From Bacteroidales bacterium (GTDB lineage: Bacteria > Bacteroidota > Bacteroidia > Bacteroidales > F082): a DNA stretch of 61,954 bases. The notes beneath the pieces are model-generated. The model worked only from the letters and a program-made list of their open reading frames with translations, made no database searches and was not told where the DNA came from. Below are positions 1 to 8,232 of this stretch, piece by piece. The position numbers and the translations under genes were made by a program. The DNA is taken from assembly GCA_030683155.1 (NCBI GenBank), contig JAUXMV010000103.1, positions 1 through 61,954 on the forward strand. Reading direction: 5' to 3'. Every line of letters begins with the position of its first letter. Position 1 is the stretch's first letter.

Positions 1-70
1 TTAATGAATAAGTCATAAAAGCAGAAAGCCATATAAAAAACTTTTCCTCGATGATTTTTACGCGTCTCAT
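1..70 (-). CDS. pstA: Phosphate ABC transporter permease PstA, N-terminal fragment
   Basis: Only the first 23 codons lie inside the window; the gene runs off the left edge. The ATG overlaps the stop of pstC as ATGA, the usual translational coupling of these two permeases. The visible start (MRRVKIIEEKFF, then a hydrophobic stretch) fits a cytoplasmic N-terminus entering a first membrane helix. Identity rests mainly on gene order (pstS-pstC-next gene), since the fragment is too short to show a family motif. Confidence 0.7.
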   Translation of the reverse strand, partial: MRRVKIIEEKFFIWLSAFMTYSL

Positions 71-954
71 TGTCGTTTGGTTTTATGGATAAGATACCTG
101 AAGAAAAGGTTTATCATCAAAATAATTATAAACAACAGGAAGGCAGCAAACATCAATGCGGCATCGTACATTGGAATTGAAAGCATTTCGCCATAATTGT
201 TGGCGATAAGCGCTGGCAATGGATAGGCCGCTTCAAAAGGATTCCCTGAGGTTTTTACCATGTTGCCCACAACCATCATTACGGCAATAGTTTCTCCAAA
301 GGCCTTTGCAATGCCCAAGCCATAGGCTGAAATAATTCCCGGATAATTTCCTCTGATCACCACATGCTTGACCGATTCCCACATTGTGGCGCCAAGCGAA
401 AGCGATGCTTCTTTCAGCCCGTTTGGTACTGTGTTGAAAACTTCAATCAGCATATTGAGTGTATAAGGAATGCACATTACGGCTAAAACAATTCCTCCTG
501 AAAGTACCGAATAGCCTGACGAGGTAGTGCCAAAGAATGGAGCTGCATAATCTGAAACAAATGGAACGATGACAAGAATTCCCCATACACCATAGATCAC
601 CGAGGGTAAGCCTGCCAAAACATCAATCACCGGATGCATAACACGGATAAGCCCGGGCGAGGAAAACTGTGTCAGATAAATTGCTGCAAACAGACAAACA
701 GGGGCAGTAAACAAAAACGAAAGTAAAGTGACATATAATGATCCTGTAATAAATGGCCAGAATCCGAATTCACCTGTTGATGGAGCCCAGCTGGAAGAAA
801 ATATTAATTTGAGTAAAGATTGATTTTCGAAAAGTGGTGCTGCTTTTAGATAAAGGCCAACACCGATAATAAAAGGAATAATCAGGATGGTTATCATAGA
901 AAAAACCATCCAGACTCCGTTTACTTTATCAAGAAAAATTCTCCTGAACTGCAT
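67..954 (-). CDS. pstC: Phosphate ABC transporter permease PstC
   Basis: A 295-residue inner-membrane permease with about six hydrophobic helices, the usual PstC size. The cytoplasmic coupling loop typical of binding-protein-dependent permeases is visible near residues 180-225 (EASLSLGATMWESVKHVVIRG, followed by GLGIAKAFGETIAVMMVVGN), which is the characteristic PstC/PstA signature. It would form the membrane channel with PstA and be powered by PstB, which is not in the window. It starts 5 bp after the pstS stop and overlaps pstA, so the three genes form one operon. Confidence 0.93.
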   Translation of the reverse strand: MQFRRIFLDKVNGVWMVFSMITILIIPFIIGVGLYLKAAPLFENQSLLKLIFSSSWAPSTGEFGFWPFITGSLYVTLLSFLFTAPVCLFAAIYLTQFSSPGLIRVMHPVIDVLAGLPSVIYGVWGILVIVPFVSDYAAPFFGTTSSGYSVLSGGIVLAVMCIPYTLNMLIEVFNTVPNGLKEASLSLGATMWESVKHVVIRGNYPGIISAYGLGIAKAFGETIAVMMVVGNMVKTSGNPFEAAYPLPALIANNYGEMLSIPMYDAALMFAAFLLFIIILMINLFFRYLIHKTKRQ

Positions 955-959
955 TTACA

Positions 960-1898
960 CTATTCTATTTCTGACAGATAGTCATCAATTTTATTCTGAT
1001 CAATGGGCACATAACCGGCTTCCTTCACATATTGTTGGCCATCGGTCAGACACCATCTCAAAAAGTCAAGTACAGCTTGCTTTTCGGGTTTTCCCTTAGA
1101 AACGAAATAGAGTTCCCTTGCAGGTGGAGAAGGATACACGCCTGCTGCAATTGCATTTAGAACACCATCAAAAGTCTCATAGAAATCTTCTTCAGGATCA
1201 ATTAAACCATTGTTGTTGATGTCGATAGGTATTACTTCAACACCAGGTCGCTTTAGACCGGTATGGATATCATACGCATAGATAGTATTGTTAAACCCGA
1301 TGCTCAGCTTGTCTTTTGCGACAGCATCAGCCAGCCCTGGATCGCCATAAACGCCGACTCCAAGAAGGTTTTCCTGTTTCCCATCCAGATATTTGGCCCA
1401 GGTTTCAGCAGCTCCACAGGCATCGGAACGTGTGTAAATAAATATTTTTGAGTTACCCTGAATGTTAAGTATTGAACACCAGTCAGTTGTAGTTCCTTCA
1501 ATGAAAATCGATTTGAATGCTTCTCTGCTGAGACCTTTTTGTTTGATTATTGCAAGATGCGGGTTCTCGCTGTTAATTGTCGGCACAACGGCATCAATTG
1601 TCAGACCAACCCACCATACACCCTGATCAATTTCTTCCTGTGCTATTTCTCTGGAGAACATGCCAAGGTCAACAGCTTCAGAAAGTGCGTCAGCCATGCC
1701 TTTTCCGGCACCTCCACCTGAAATGTTGAATCTTACTTCCGGATTGATTTTTTTGTATTCCTCAGCCCATTTCACGGCTAAAGGATAAAGCGCAAAAGCA
1801 CCGGAAAGACTTATTGTTTGATCCTTTCTTTTTTGGGATGCACAAGAATTGAGTAAAACTAAAGCAATAATGCATAATAGAAATCCTGTCTTTTTCAT
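960..1898 (-). CDS. pstS: Phosphate-binding lipoprotein PstS family
   Basis: A 312-residue substrate-binding protein of the PstS-like family. A lipoprotein signal ends at Cys19 (LLNSC). The phosphate-binding glycine loop (GGGAGKG, residues 61-67, preceded by NIS) and the later SDACGAAETW segment (about 158-168) match PstS-type phosphate binders. It would sit on the outer face of the inner membrane and deliver phosphate to PstC/PstA. It follows an outer-membrane barrel by 10 bp and precedes pstC by 5 bp, giving a complete route from outer to inner membrane. Confidence 0.88.
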   Translation of the reverse strand: MKKTGFLLCIIALVLLNSCASQKRKDQTISLSGAFALYPLAVKWAEEYKKINPEVRFNISGGGAGKGMADALSEAVDLGMFSREIAQEEIDQGVWWVGLTIDAVVPTINSENPHLAIIKQKGLSREAFKSIFIEGTTTDWCSILNIQGNSKIFIYTRSDACGAAETWAKYLDGKQENLLGVGVYGDPGLADAVAKDKLSIGFNNTIYAYDIHTGLKRPGVEVIPIDINNNGLIDPEEDFYETFDGVLNAIAAGVYPSPPARELYFVSKGKPEKQAVLDFLRWCLTDGQQYVKEAGYVPIDQNKIDDYLSEIE

Positions 1899-1908
1899 AT
1901 CCTGTTGA

Positions 1909-3189
1909 TTATAAAGGTGATGCTGTTTGTCTGAATATTTCAGTGCTTAAGGTTAACTGAAGGTAAAAGAATTGCGAAAATTTGTTGTCAGGGACATTTT
2001 GCACTGCTTTTAAGGTTTCAGTTGGCAGCATAAAACTATAGCCGCCCTCCAGATTGCCCCATGAGCTGAACCGATATCTGAGCAAAAGATCATTTTCAAT
2101 TCCCAATGCTTTATCAGTCGGAGTGTTTGGGTTTGTCTTTGAAAGGGTAAAATAGTGACATATATTTTTTACACCAATCGACTTTGAGAGTTTGAAATCG
2201 AGATACAAATAGTAATCAGCCAATCCGCCTTGTTTTGTGTGTGCAGGGAAATTGCTGAAGTAGTCCATATTGCCAAAAAATGCATGTCTGTTGCCATACA
2301 GCGGATCGAAAAGATTGTCCGTATTATCATTGTCCGGAATGATGTTATTGCCGCTCAAATAGCCAATTCCTGCTCCTGCCGTGAGTTTCCCTTTGGAATA
2401 ACTAATGTCAGCATCGAAAAGCAGCGCGCTTAAATTGTTTCCATTCTGGTTTTTTCCGTATTGATAATAACCACTTCCCCAGGCTGTTAAACCCTTGTTT
2501 TTATAAATTCCATAGAAACCTGTTGTATGTCTGAAATTCAGTGCATTTGTAGTGTCAGTTTTTGTTACACCCGACGAAATGTGCATTAGTGAGAGCTTAA
2601 AATGATTGTTTATTTCTCTGTTTACCCAAAGAAAATTCAATGATTTTATTCTGGATTTAGGATAAGGATTTTCCCTTAGCGCATCGACAAGTGTATTCCA
2701 ACTGGCTCCTGCGTTAATATTCCAGCCCTTTGGCTTTAGTTTAAGAACAACGGCATCATAGCTGATGCTGTTCTGATTCCAGTTTCTGTCGCCAAGCAGA
2801 CGTTTGTTGTCATAGACTAATTGCTGTCGTCCCGTTGAAACCCAAGTATTTTTTCCAAGTTTCAGCTCTGCGTAAGCCTCCAAAATGTCGAGTGAGGGAT
2901 TATCTCCCGGTCCGGTGGCGCTCATTCTGGCCTGATCGCCCCAGATTCTTACATCCTGTGGTGTGAACCTGATTTTCAGTAAATCATTATCAAATCCAAG
3001 CGTCATGCGGGTTCGTTGCGAAATCAACAGCGCCGGTTGCTGGCCTTCAGTGGCCAGTTTTTGATAGCCATCACGCAGCTCGAGACGGTTTCTTAGTTGA
3101 GTATCAACAAAAAACTGTCCATTTACCTGATTGAACGCCGAAAGCATGCAGATCAGCAATGTAAAAAATATGACTTGAAATCGTAACAT
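1909..3189 (-). CDS. Outer-membrane beta-barrel porin, alginate-export-like, linked to pst
   Basis: A 426-residue protein with a signal peptide (about residues 1-24, ending VNGQ) and then alternating amphipathic strands rich in aromatic residues, as in outer-membrane barrels. The opening (QLRNRLELRDGYQ, then RTRMTLGFDND, TPQDVRIWGDQ) and the GRQQLVYDNKRLLGDRNWNQN segment resemble alginate-export-domain porins of Bacteroidota. As first gene of the pst operon it most likely lets phosphate or small phosphorylated compounds cross the outer membrane, playing the part PhoE plays in enterobacteria; that role is inferred from position. A clear promoter precedes it. Confidence 0.75.
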   Translation of the reverse strand: MLRFQVIFFTLLICMLSAFNQVNGQFFVDTQLRNRLELRDGYQKLATEGQQPALLISQRTRMTLGFDNDLLKIRFTPQDVRIWGDQARMSATGPGDNPSLDILEAYAELKLGKNTWVSTGRQQLVYDNKRLLGDRNWNQNSISYDAVVLKLKPKGWNINAGASWNTLVDALRENPYPKSRIKSLNFLWVNREINNHFKLSLMHISSGVTKTDTTNALNFRHTTGFYGIYKNKGLTAWGSGYYQYGKNQNGNNLSALLFDADISYSKGKLTAGAGIGYLSGNNIIPDNDNTDNLFDPLYGNRHAFFGNMDYFSNFPAHTKQGGLADYYLYLDFKLSKSIGVKNICHYFTLSKTNPNTPTDKALGIENDLLLRYRFSSWGNLEGGYSFMLPTETLKAVQNVPDNKFSQFFYLQLTLSTEIFRQTASPL

Positions 3190-3211
3190 TGATATGGTAA
3201 TTATGACAGCT

Positions 3212-3239
3212 CAAAATTACCTTTACCAGTTAGGCCAAA
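3212..3239 (-). promoter_or_regulatory. Bacteroidota-type promoter of the porin-pst operon
   Basis: On the minus strand a TTTG (3239-3236) and a TAATTTTG (3219-3212) lie 20 bp apart, matching the Bacteroidota -33/-7 consensus (TTTG, TAnnTTTG). Transcription would begin near 3206, a short leader before the ATG at 3189. A perfect palindrome GTCTTAAGAC sits just upstream at 3245-3254 and could be an operator, but nothing identifies its binding protein. Confidence 0.65.
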
Positions 3240-3306
3240 CAACAGTCTTAAGACGTAATTAGTCCTCTACGTTTAAAAGCGGATCGATAAGTCTTTAGTC
3301 GTAGAC

Positions 3307-3951
3307 TTACACATCCACAATGCCATTTCTGATTGCATACATGACAAGGCCTGCAGTGTTTTTGCTTTCAGTTTTTAGCAATATGTTTTCACGGTGCTTG
3401 TCAACAGTACGTTTGCTGATTCCAATATTTTCTGCAATCTCATGATTTGACAATCCCTGACAGATGTGATACAACACCTCTTCCTCCCGTTCGGAAAGTA
3501 AACCCGATTTTAAAGGGCGTTTTTTTTTGGTAAGATTTCTGGTAATTCCTGACAGAATCTCAGGTGAAAAGTAATTAAAGCCCGAGATAACATTTTCGAG
3601 GCATTCTTCTACTTGCTTCATGCCCGAGTTTTTCAGGATAAACCCACGCGCGCCAGCATTGATCATCCGCGTATAGTAATCTTCATCCGCATACATGGAA
3701 AGCGCAATAATTTTCAAATCAGGATATTTTTCGAGTGCTTGAATTGTCGTTTCAATGCCATCCATGCCGGGCATGCCAATGTCCATAAAAATCAAATCCG
3801 GCTTGAAGGTATTTAATAATTCCAAAAACATGTAGCCGTCAGAAGCCTCCTGAACGTTTTTGATGTAGGGCAGCGATTCTAACAGAATGCTCAAACCCTC
3901 CCTGAACAGCTTGTGATCATCGACAATGCAAACAGAAAATGGATTCATCAT
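3307..3951 (-). CDS. NarL/FixJ-family response regulator
   Basis: A 214-residue two-domain regulator. The receiver domain has the acidic pair DD at 11-12, the phosphoacceptor Asp57 (FMDIGMPGMDG), Ser85 and Lys107. The C-terminal LuxR-type helix-turn-helix spans about 150-210 (LSEREEEVLYHICQGLSN through ISKRTVDKHRENI). It lies 106 bp downstream of a matching sensor kinase and is its likely partner. Targets are unknown; the neighbouring pst operon is an obvious candidate but the sequence does not prove it. Confidence 0.93.
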   Translation of the reverse strand: MMNPFSVCIVDDHKLFREGLSILLESLPYIKNVQEASDGYMFLELLNTFKPDLIFMDIGMPGMDGIETTIQALEKYPDLKIIALSMYADEDYYTRMINAGARGFILKNSGMKQVEECLENVISGFNYFSPEILSGITRNLTKKKRPLKSGLLSEREEEVLYHICQGLSNHEIAENIGISKRTVDKHRENILLKTESKNTAGLVMYAIRNGIVDV

Positions 3952-4057
3952 TCGTTTTGTTTTTGTTTATTCACCTAAAAATGAAATGATTCTATCAATT
4001 TGAAAAGTCATTATTTGTAAAATCCTAAAAAAGTTTGGTTAAACATGTTCAATGTGC

Positions 4058-5020
4058 TCAGGCGTCTTTTTTGTTAATCTTACCAATAGTGATGTTCACC
4101 CTGACGCCTTCCCCCGGCATGGTATAGGTGTCGATGGTGCCATTCAAAGATATAACTCTTGATCTGATATTTTCAAACCCAAGGCCTTTTTCTTCTATTT
4201 TTAGAATGTCTTTGTTAAAGCCGATGCCATCATCAAGGTAGTCGAGCTTTAGAAAACTATCTTCTTCGAATAGTGTAATGTATATGTTCCTAGCCTGCGA
4301 ATGCTGAAGAGAGTTCGAAATAAGCTCACACACAACTCTGTAAATTACGACTTCTACGTTGTACAGATATCTTTTGTTTTCGGTGTTGGTTTCAAAATTT
4401 ATTGAAAGGGAACCTGTGTCAGGCAATCGGGAAATGAAAGATTTTATGGCTTTATTCAGTCCAAAATTGTTCAGTATGTGTGGACTAAGCTTGTTTGAGA
4501 TTTCTTTGAGCGAAGTGATTGATTCATCAATTAATTTTTCAGCATTGGAGAGCACTTTGTTTTCTTTGACATCACTTTTCATAGTAAGACTTGCAGAAAT
4601 CGCCATTTTTACAGAAGATAAGAGCGGCCCTAAACCATCATGCAATTCTTTAGAAAAGTTCAGGCGTTCGTTTTCCTCTGTTCTCACTATTGCTGACAGC
4701 ACCCGGGATTCGTTTTCCTTCCGCAACTCATCCATACGTTTCTGAATGTTGAAGATGCGTTTTATAAAAATCAAGCTTACAAGCATTAAAACTGAAATAA
4801 TCACTCCAGTCCAGGTGCTTAACAAACCTGTCACCAGCCTGCTCTCTGAATCGGTAAGCTGGAAAAATTCGATGACTCTTCTTATTGCCATCAGCAAAAA
4901 ACCAATGGAAATAAGCCACCACGCAATATTGTTTTTGGTTCTTTTTGTTAAAGAAAGACCAATAATCGCTGCCGCAAATTGCAGAATGATAGAAATAATT
5001 AATGCAACTTTAATCGTCAT
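4058..5020 (-). CDS. Membrane sensor histidine kinase (HisKA_3 type)
   Basis: A 320-residue kinase. Three hydrophobic segments (about 3-22, 33-50, 68-88) anchor it with almost no periplasmic sensor domain, so it probably senses something in or near the membrane. The dimerisation helix carries the phosphoacceptor His127 in KELHDGLGPLLSSVK, the HisKA_3 form that pairs with NarL-type regulators. The ATPase domain shows the N box (Asn236 in ELISNSLQH), DDGIGF at 263-268 and GLGFENI at 279-285. It is followed by its likely cognate regulator. Confidence 0.92.
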   Translation of the reverse strand: MTIKVALIISIILQFAAAIIGLSLTKRTKNNIAWWLISIGFLLMAIRRVIEFFQLTDSESRLVTGLLSTWTGVIISVLMLVSLIFIKRIFNIQKRMDELRKENESRVLSAIVRTEENERLNFSKELHDGLGPLLSSVKMAISASLTMKSDVKENKVLSNAEKLIDESITSLKEISNKLSPHILNNFGLNKAIKSFISRLPDTGSLSINFETNTENKRYLYNVEVVIYRVVCELISNSLQHSQARNIYITLFEEDSFLKLDYLDDGIGFNKDILKIEEKGLGFENIRSRVISLNGTIDTYTMPGEGVRVNITIGKINKKDA

Positions 5021-5347
5021 AGGTTGAATTATTGTGACAAAGTTATCACCTTCTTATGATAAATGTGACTTAATCCGGAAATAACTTTCTTAAGTGCAGT
5101 TTATTTCAATAACGTAACGCTGCCCTTGTTTTTTCGCTCATGGCTTCTTAAGATTTTGCTTTCAATCTTTTCAGTTGATTTCTGTGATTTTTTGACCGGC
5201 TCCTTCAACAAAACAAAAGATCTGAATTTATTGGATAATTTTGCAGAAGATTTGATAATTAGGAACAGTAAACCCTGAAGATATTTTTCGGGCAAATTAC
5301 TTTTCCATTTTAGCCTTGAAATATTAATGGCATAATTGTAAATTTTG
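5021..5347. promoter_or_regulatory. Intergenic region with kinase promoter
   Basis: The gap between the kinase and hydE, which point away from each other. The minus strand carries TAACTTTG at 5045-5038, a -7 box 18 bp before the kinase ATG. A 64-codon reading frame at 5101-5295 (minus) has no recognisable family and a lysine/serine-rich composition, so I do not call it a gene. Confidence 0.5.
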
Positions 5348-6433
5348 ATGAAAAAAATTTCAGAGATACTTCAGCAGGATAATTTTTCACGCAATGATAT
5401 CGTAGCTTTGCTGAAAAGCGAAGGAAAAGAAAAACAGCTTTTGTTCGAAAAATCGCATGAAACAAAGCAGCGTTTTGTCGAAAATAAAGTTTATTTCAGA
5501 GGCTTGATTGAGTTTTCGAATATTTGCAGAAAAGATTGCCTTTATTGTGGCATTCGAAATTCAAATAAGGAAGTGCTTCGGTATGATTTAACGGACGAAG
5601 AGATAATTGATGCAGCACGTTTTGCTTACGAAAACCGTTACGGATCGGTAGTTTTGCAGTCGGGCGAAATCACAAGTCCCAATTTCACTGAGCGCATCAA
5701 CAGATTGTTGGATCAAATTATGAAGTTATCAAACAATAATCTCAGGGTAACTTTGTCCTGTGGTGAGCAAACTTATGAAACTTATGAAAAATGGTTTAAC
5801 CACGGTGCGACAAGATATCTGCTGAGAATCGAAACTTCCAACAAGAATCTTTATTACAAGCTGCACCCTGAAAACGCAGCCCATTCATTCGAAAAGAGAA
5901 TCAGCTGTCTTGAATCACTTAAAAAAATCGGTTATCAGGTTGGCACCGGCGTGATGATAGGATTGCCTTTTCAAACGAGTGAAAATCTTGCAGATGATCT
6001 CATTTGGATGCAAAATATTGAGGTGGATATGGTTGGTATGGGACCCTATCTGGAGCATGAACAAACGCCTTTGTTTGCTTATCGGGATCAATTGCTGCCG
6101 CTTCAGACAAGATTTGATCTTTCTTTGAAAATGATAGCAGTACTGAGAATCATGATGAAAAACATCAATATTGCCGCTGCTACAGCCATGCAGGCAATTG
6201 ATAAACTTGGCCGTGAAAAAGCCATTAAAGTCGGTGCCAATGTAATTATGCCGAATATCACTCCCGGAACTTACAGAGATAATTATAAATTATACGAAAA
6301 CAAACCTTGCACTGACGAGGAGCGAGAAGATTGCAAAACATGCCTCGAAATGCGAATTGCATTGACAAGCAACGATATCGCTTATGATGAATGGGGCGAT
6401 TCGCAGCATTTTATCCTGAGGAAGGAGTCCTGA
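5348..6433 (+). CDS. hydE: [FeFe] hydrogenase H-cluster radical SAM maturase HydE
   Basis: A 361-residue radical SAM enzyme that helps build the 2Fe subcluster of [FeFe] hydrogenase in the cytoplasm. The cluster motif CX3CX2C is at Cys60, Cys64 and Cys67 (CRKDCLYCGIR). Near the C-terminus the CX7CX2C set (CTDEEREDCKTC) matches the second iron-sulfur site described for Thermotoga HydE. I start at the ATG at 5348; a TTG directly before it is less likely. HydF, HydG and the hydrogenase itself are not in this window. Confidence 0.93.
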   Translation: MKKISEILQQDNFSRNDIVALLKSEGKEKQLLFEKSHETKQRFVENKVYFRGLIEFSNICRKDCLYCGIRNSNKEVLRYDLTDEEIIDAARFAYENRYGSVVLQSGEITSPNFTERINRLLDQIMKLSNNNLRVTLSCGEQTYETYEKWFNHGATRYLLRIETSNKNLYYKLHPENAAHSFEKRISCLESLKKIGYQVGTGVMIGLPFQTSENLADDLIWMQNIEVDMVGMGPYLEHEQTPLFAYRDQLLPLQTRFDLSLKMIAVLRIMMKNINIAAATAMQAIDKLGREKAIKVGANVIMPNITPGTYRDNYKLYENKPCTDEEREDCKTCLEMRIALTSNDIAYDEWGDSQHFILRKES

Positions 6434-7116
6434 GGAAACAAAAAATCTTGAATAAGTATCAGTAAAGGTGAATATTTGCAAATAATGAGTCCCTTAGAGG
6501 AAACATTTTTGACAAGAGTTTATAATTCTTTCGATTAGTTTCCTAACGAAGACTTATGGAAACTGATATTCATTTTTTTTCGATTAGACTTTTTTTCGAG
6601 AAACTACTTTTAGATTAATGACTCATTTTCTGTCAAAAAAAAGCAATTTTTTATGAATTTAGAATGCAGAATTTTCACCTCTTTAAACTTTGATTTGAAA
6701 TTTAGAATCAATCTTGATAAGAATGCATGTAGTTTATTACAAGCTATATAGATTGCATTCAGCAACAGCTGAAAAAAGTTTTCTTTAAAATAAGGCTTGT
6801 ATTAATTTAAATATTTTCTTATTATTGTTTCTTGAGCATTAGGACAATGACAACACTCAACAACCAGTCATACCCCCCCCGCCCGCCGCAAAACCAAGTC
6901 TTTGCTGGTTTAGTTGTACCATATTTTGTAATTTTGAGTGTTTGGTATGAGTTGTACAATACGATCACAATTAGCAAACTATTTATACCATGTTGCACAA
7001 CAAAATATATTTTTTTGTTAGGGAAGAATAAGTTTGACTGAATGTTACACCGTATATCATTTTATACGGTGTATAAATAAAGTTTTTTTAGGTTACAAAA
7101 ATAAATATTTAGCAAA
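6434..7116. other. Gene-poor AT-rich region of about 680 bp
   Basis: No credible gene on either strand. It contains an unusual run of eight C followed by a GC-rich stretch (6873-6889) inside otherwise very AT-rich DNA, a small inverted repeat (AAACCA at 6891-6896 with TGGTTT at 6906-6911), and a TGTTGCACAACA palindrome near 6992. A 69-codon frame at 6832-7041 begins with TTG, crosses the C run and looks like chance. The region could be a decayed mobile element or gene, but no terminal repeats or transposase remnant are visible. Confidence 0.5.
7046..7073. repeat. Perfect 11-bp inverted repeat upstream of orphan lipoprotein
   Basis: TACACCGTATA (7046-7056) and TATACGGTGTA (7063-7073) flank a 6-nt loop, 43 bp before the ATG at 7117. 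No strong T-run follows directly, so an operator or a 5' UTR hairpin is about as likely as a terminator. Confidence 0.6.
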
Positions 7117-8199
7117 ATGAGAACAGTTATAGAAAAATCAATTATATTAGTTATCCTTGTAAGTTTCTTTTCTTGTGATAAGAGTTTTGAAAACACAAGG
7201 AGCAATCTAGCAACAAAAAGTACAACTTTGCAAAAAATTAGTGAGTATAGTCCTCCCGCCAATTTTGCAGGGGATATTTTTTACGGTTTTACATCTGAAG
7301 TTAAGACAAACAACAACCTTGATTTGAAAAGCCAAAATAGTATTGAAGATAGACCGATTGATGAGGTTATCTGGTTAATTGGCGCATTAATTAACAGGAA
7401 TTATGGATTTGTAAAAGATTCAATTGAATACCTTGTGATTGATACAGCATATCATATTCTGCCAATAAAATCATTTAATAGTGATGGTATGCCAATTATT
7501 GAGGGAGAAACCATCTTGAACAAATACTATGAAATTGAAAATAACATTAAGTTAAACGATGAAAATGAATTTTCATTTTGGTCACTGGCCTTAATAGTTG
7601 AAGATTATGATGAAGAAGAGATATTGATAATGTCTGTTTCAAGTGGGGGCCCTAAAAGTAGTACACGTATTCTTATTATGCCCCTTCCACCTGGTACACC
7701 TATGCCTTTGTTTGATACGAATGATTGGCTTTGGGCCGGATCAAGTCCAGATTTTGGCATATATCACCCAATTCATAATACCGCAAGTTATAGATTCTTT
7801 GAGAAGTATTCCCAAGGTTCTCCTTATACTTATCCCTATGAGTATGTTTATACATATAGTTATTATCATTCAAGATCAGCCTATATCGCACCAGGCGTTG
7901 CTGACAATAGATTTATTTGGGACAATGGAATTTGTGCTTCCCGCAAAATGTATGGTCCAGAACTAAATCAATTTCTTTTATCAACGAAACAACTTATTGA
8001 TGAATGGAATCCTTTATATAACGGACACCCGGATTTCCCGAATTTAGTTATTGGCTGGTTTTACATTTATTGTGTGGACTACCTTTGTTCTAGTCCTCCA
8101 TGTCCTAGTCCGGGATCTCCTTATGGCTATCAAACCTGGTTTACTCATAGATATTATGGGCAAGTTTACCGCCGTACTTATGTTGGACCTGCGGAGTAA
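7117..8199 (+). CDS. Orphan lipoprotein, function unknown
   Basis: A 360-residue protein with a lipoprotein signal (FFSC, Cys20), so it is probably anchored in the outer membrane or periplasm. I recognise no domain. The middle is acidic (VEDYDEEEILI) and the second half is very rich in Tyr, Pro and Ser, with a tyrosine-dense stretch near residues 233-256 (YTYPYEYVYTYSYYHSR) and a cysteine pair in CSSPPCPSPG near 326-331. Such composition suits a surface-exposed or matrix-like protein. It is more AT-rich than its housekeeping neighbours and follows a gene-poor region, consistent with horizontal acquisition. Confidence 0.75.
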   Translation: MRTVIEKSIILVILVSFFSCDKSFENTRSNLATKSTTLQKISEYSPPANFAGDIFYGFTSEVKTNNNLDLKSQNSIEDRPIDEVIWLIGALINRNYGFVKDSIEYLVIDTAYHILPIKSFNSDGMPIIEGETILNKYYEIENNIKLNDENEFSFWSLALIVEDYDEEEILIMSVSSGGPKSSTRILIMPLPPGTPMPLFDTNDWLWAGSSPDFGIYHPIHNTASYRFFEKYSQGSPYTYPYEYVYTYSYYHSRSAYIAPGVADNRFIWDNGICASRKMYGPELNQFLLSTKQLIDEWNPLYNGHPDFPNLVIGWFYIYCVDYLCSSPPCPSPGSPYGYQTWFTHRYYGQVYRRTYVGPAE

Positions 8200-8232
8200 T
8201 AGACTATATTAGCAACAAAAATATTTACACTC

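Noticed and set aside
3245-3308. Repeated AGTC-type motifs and a second imperfect inverted repeat (AAGTCT...AGACTT, 3289-3308) near the regulator gene
   Set aside because: Too short and partly inside the regulator's stop region; kept only as a possible operator beside the porin promoter, not as separate features.
5101-5295. 64-codon minus-strand frame between the kinase and hydE
   Set aside because: Lysine/serine-rich, no family, no promoter or start context, short; more likely chance in AT-rich spacer.
6832-7041. 69-codon plus-strand frame
   Set aside because: Starts with TTG, crosses the C8 run, low complexity; no family resemblance.
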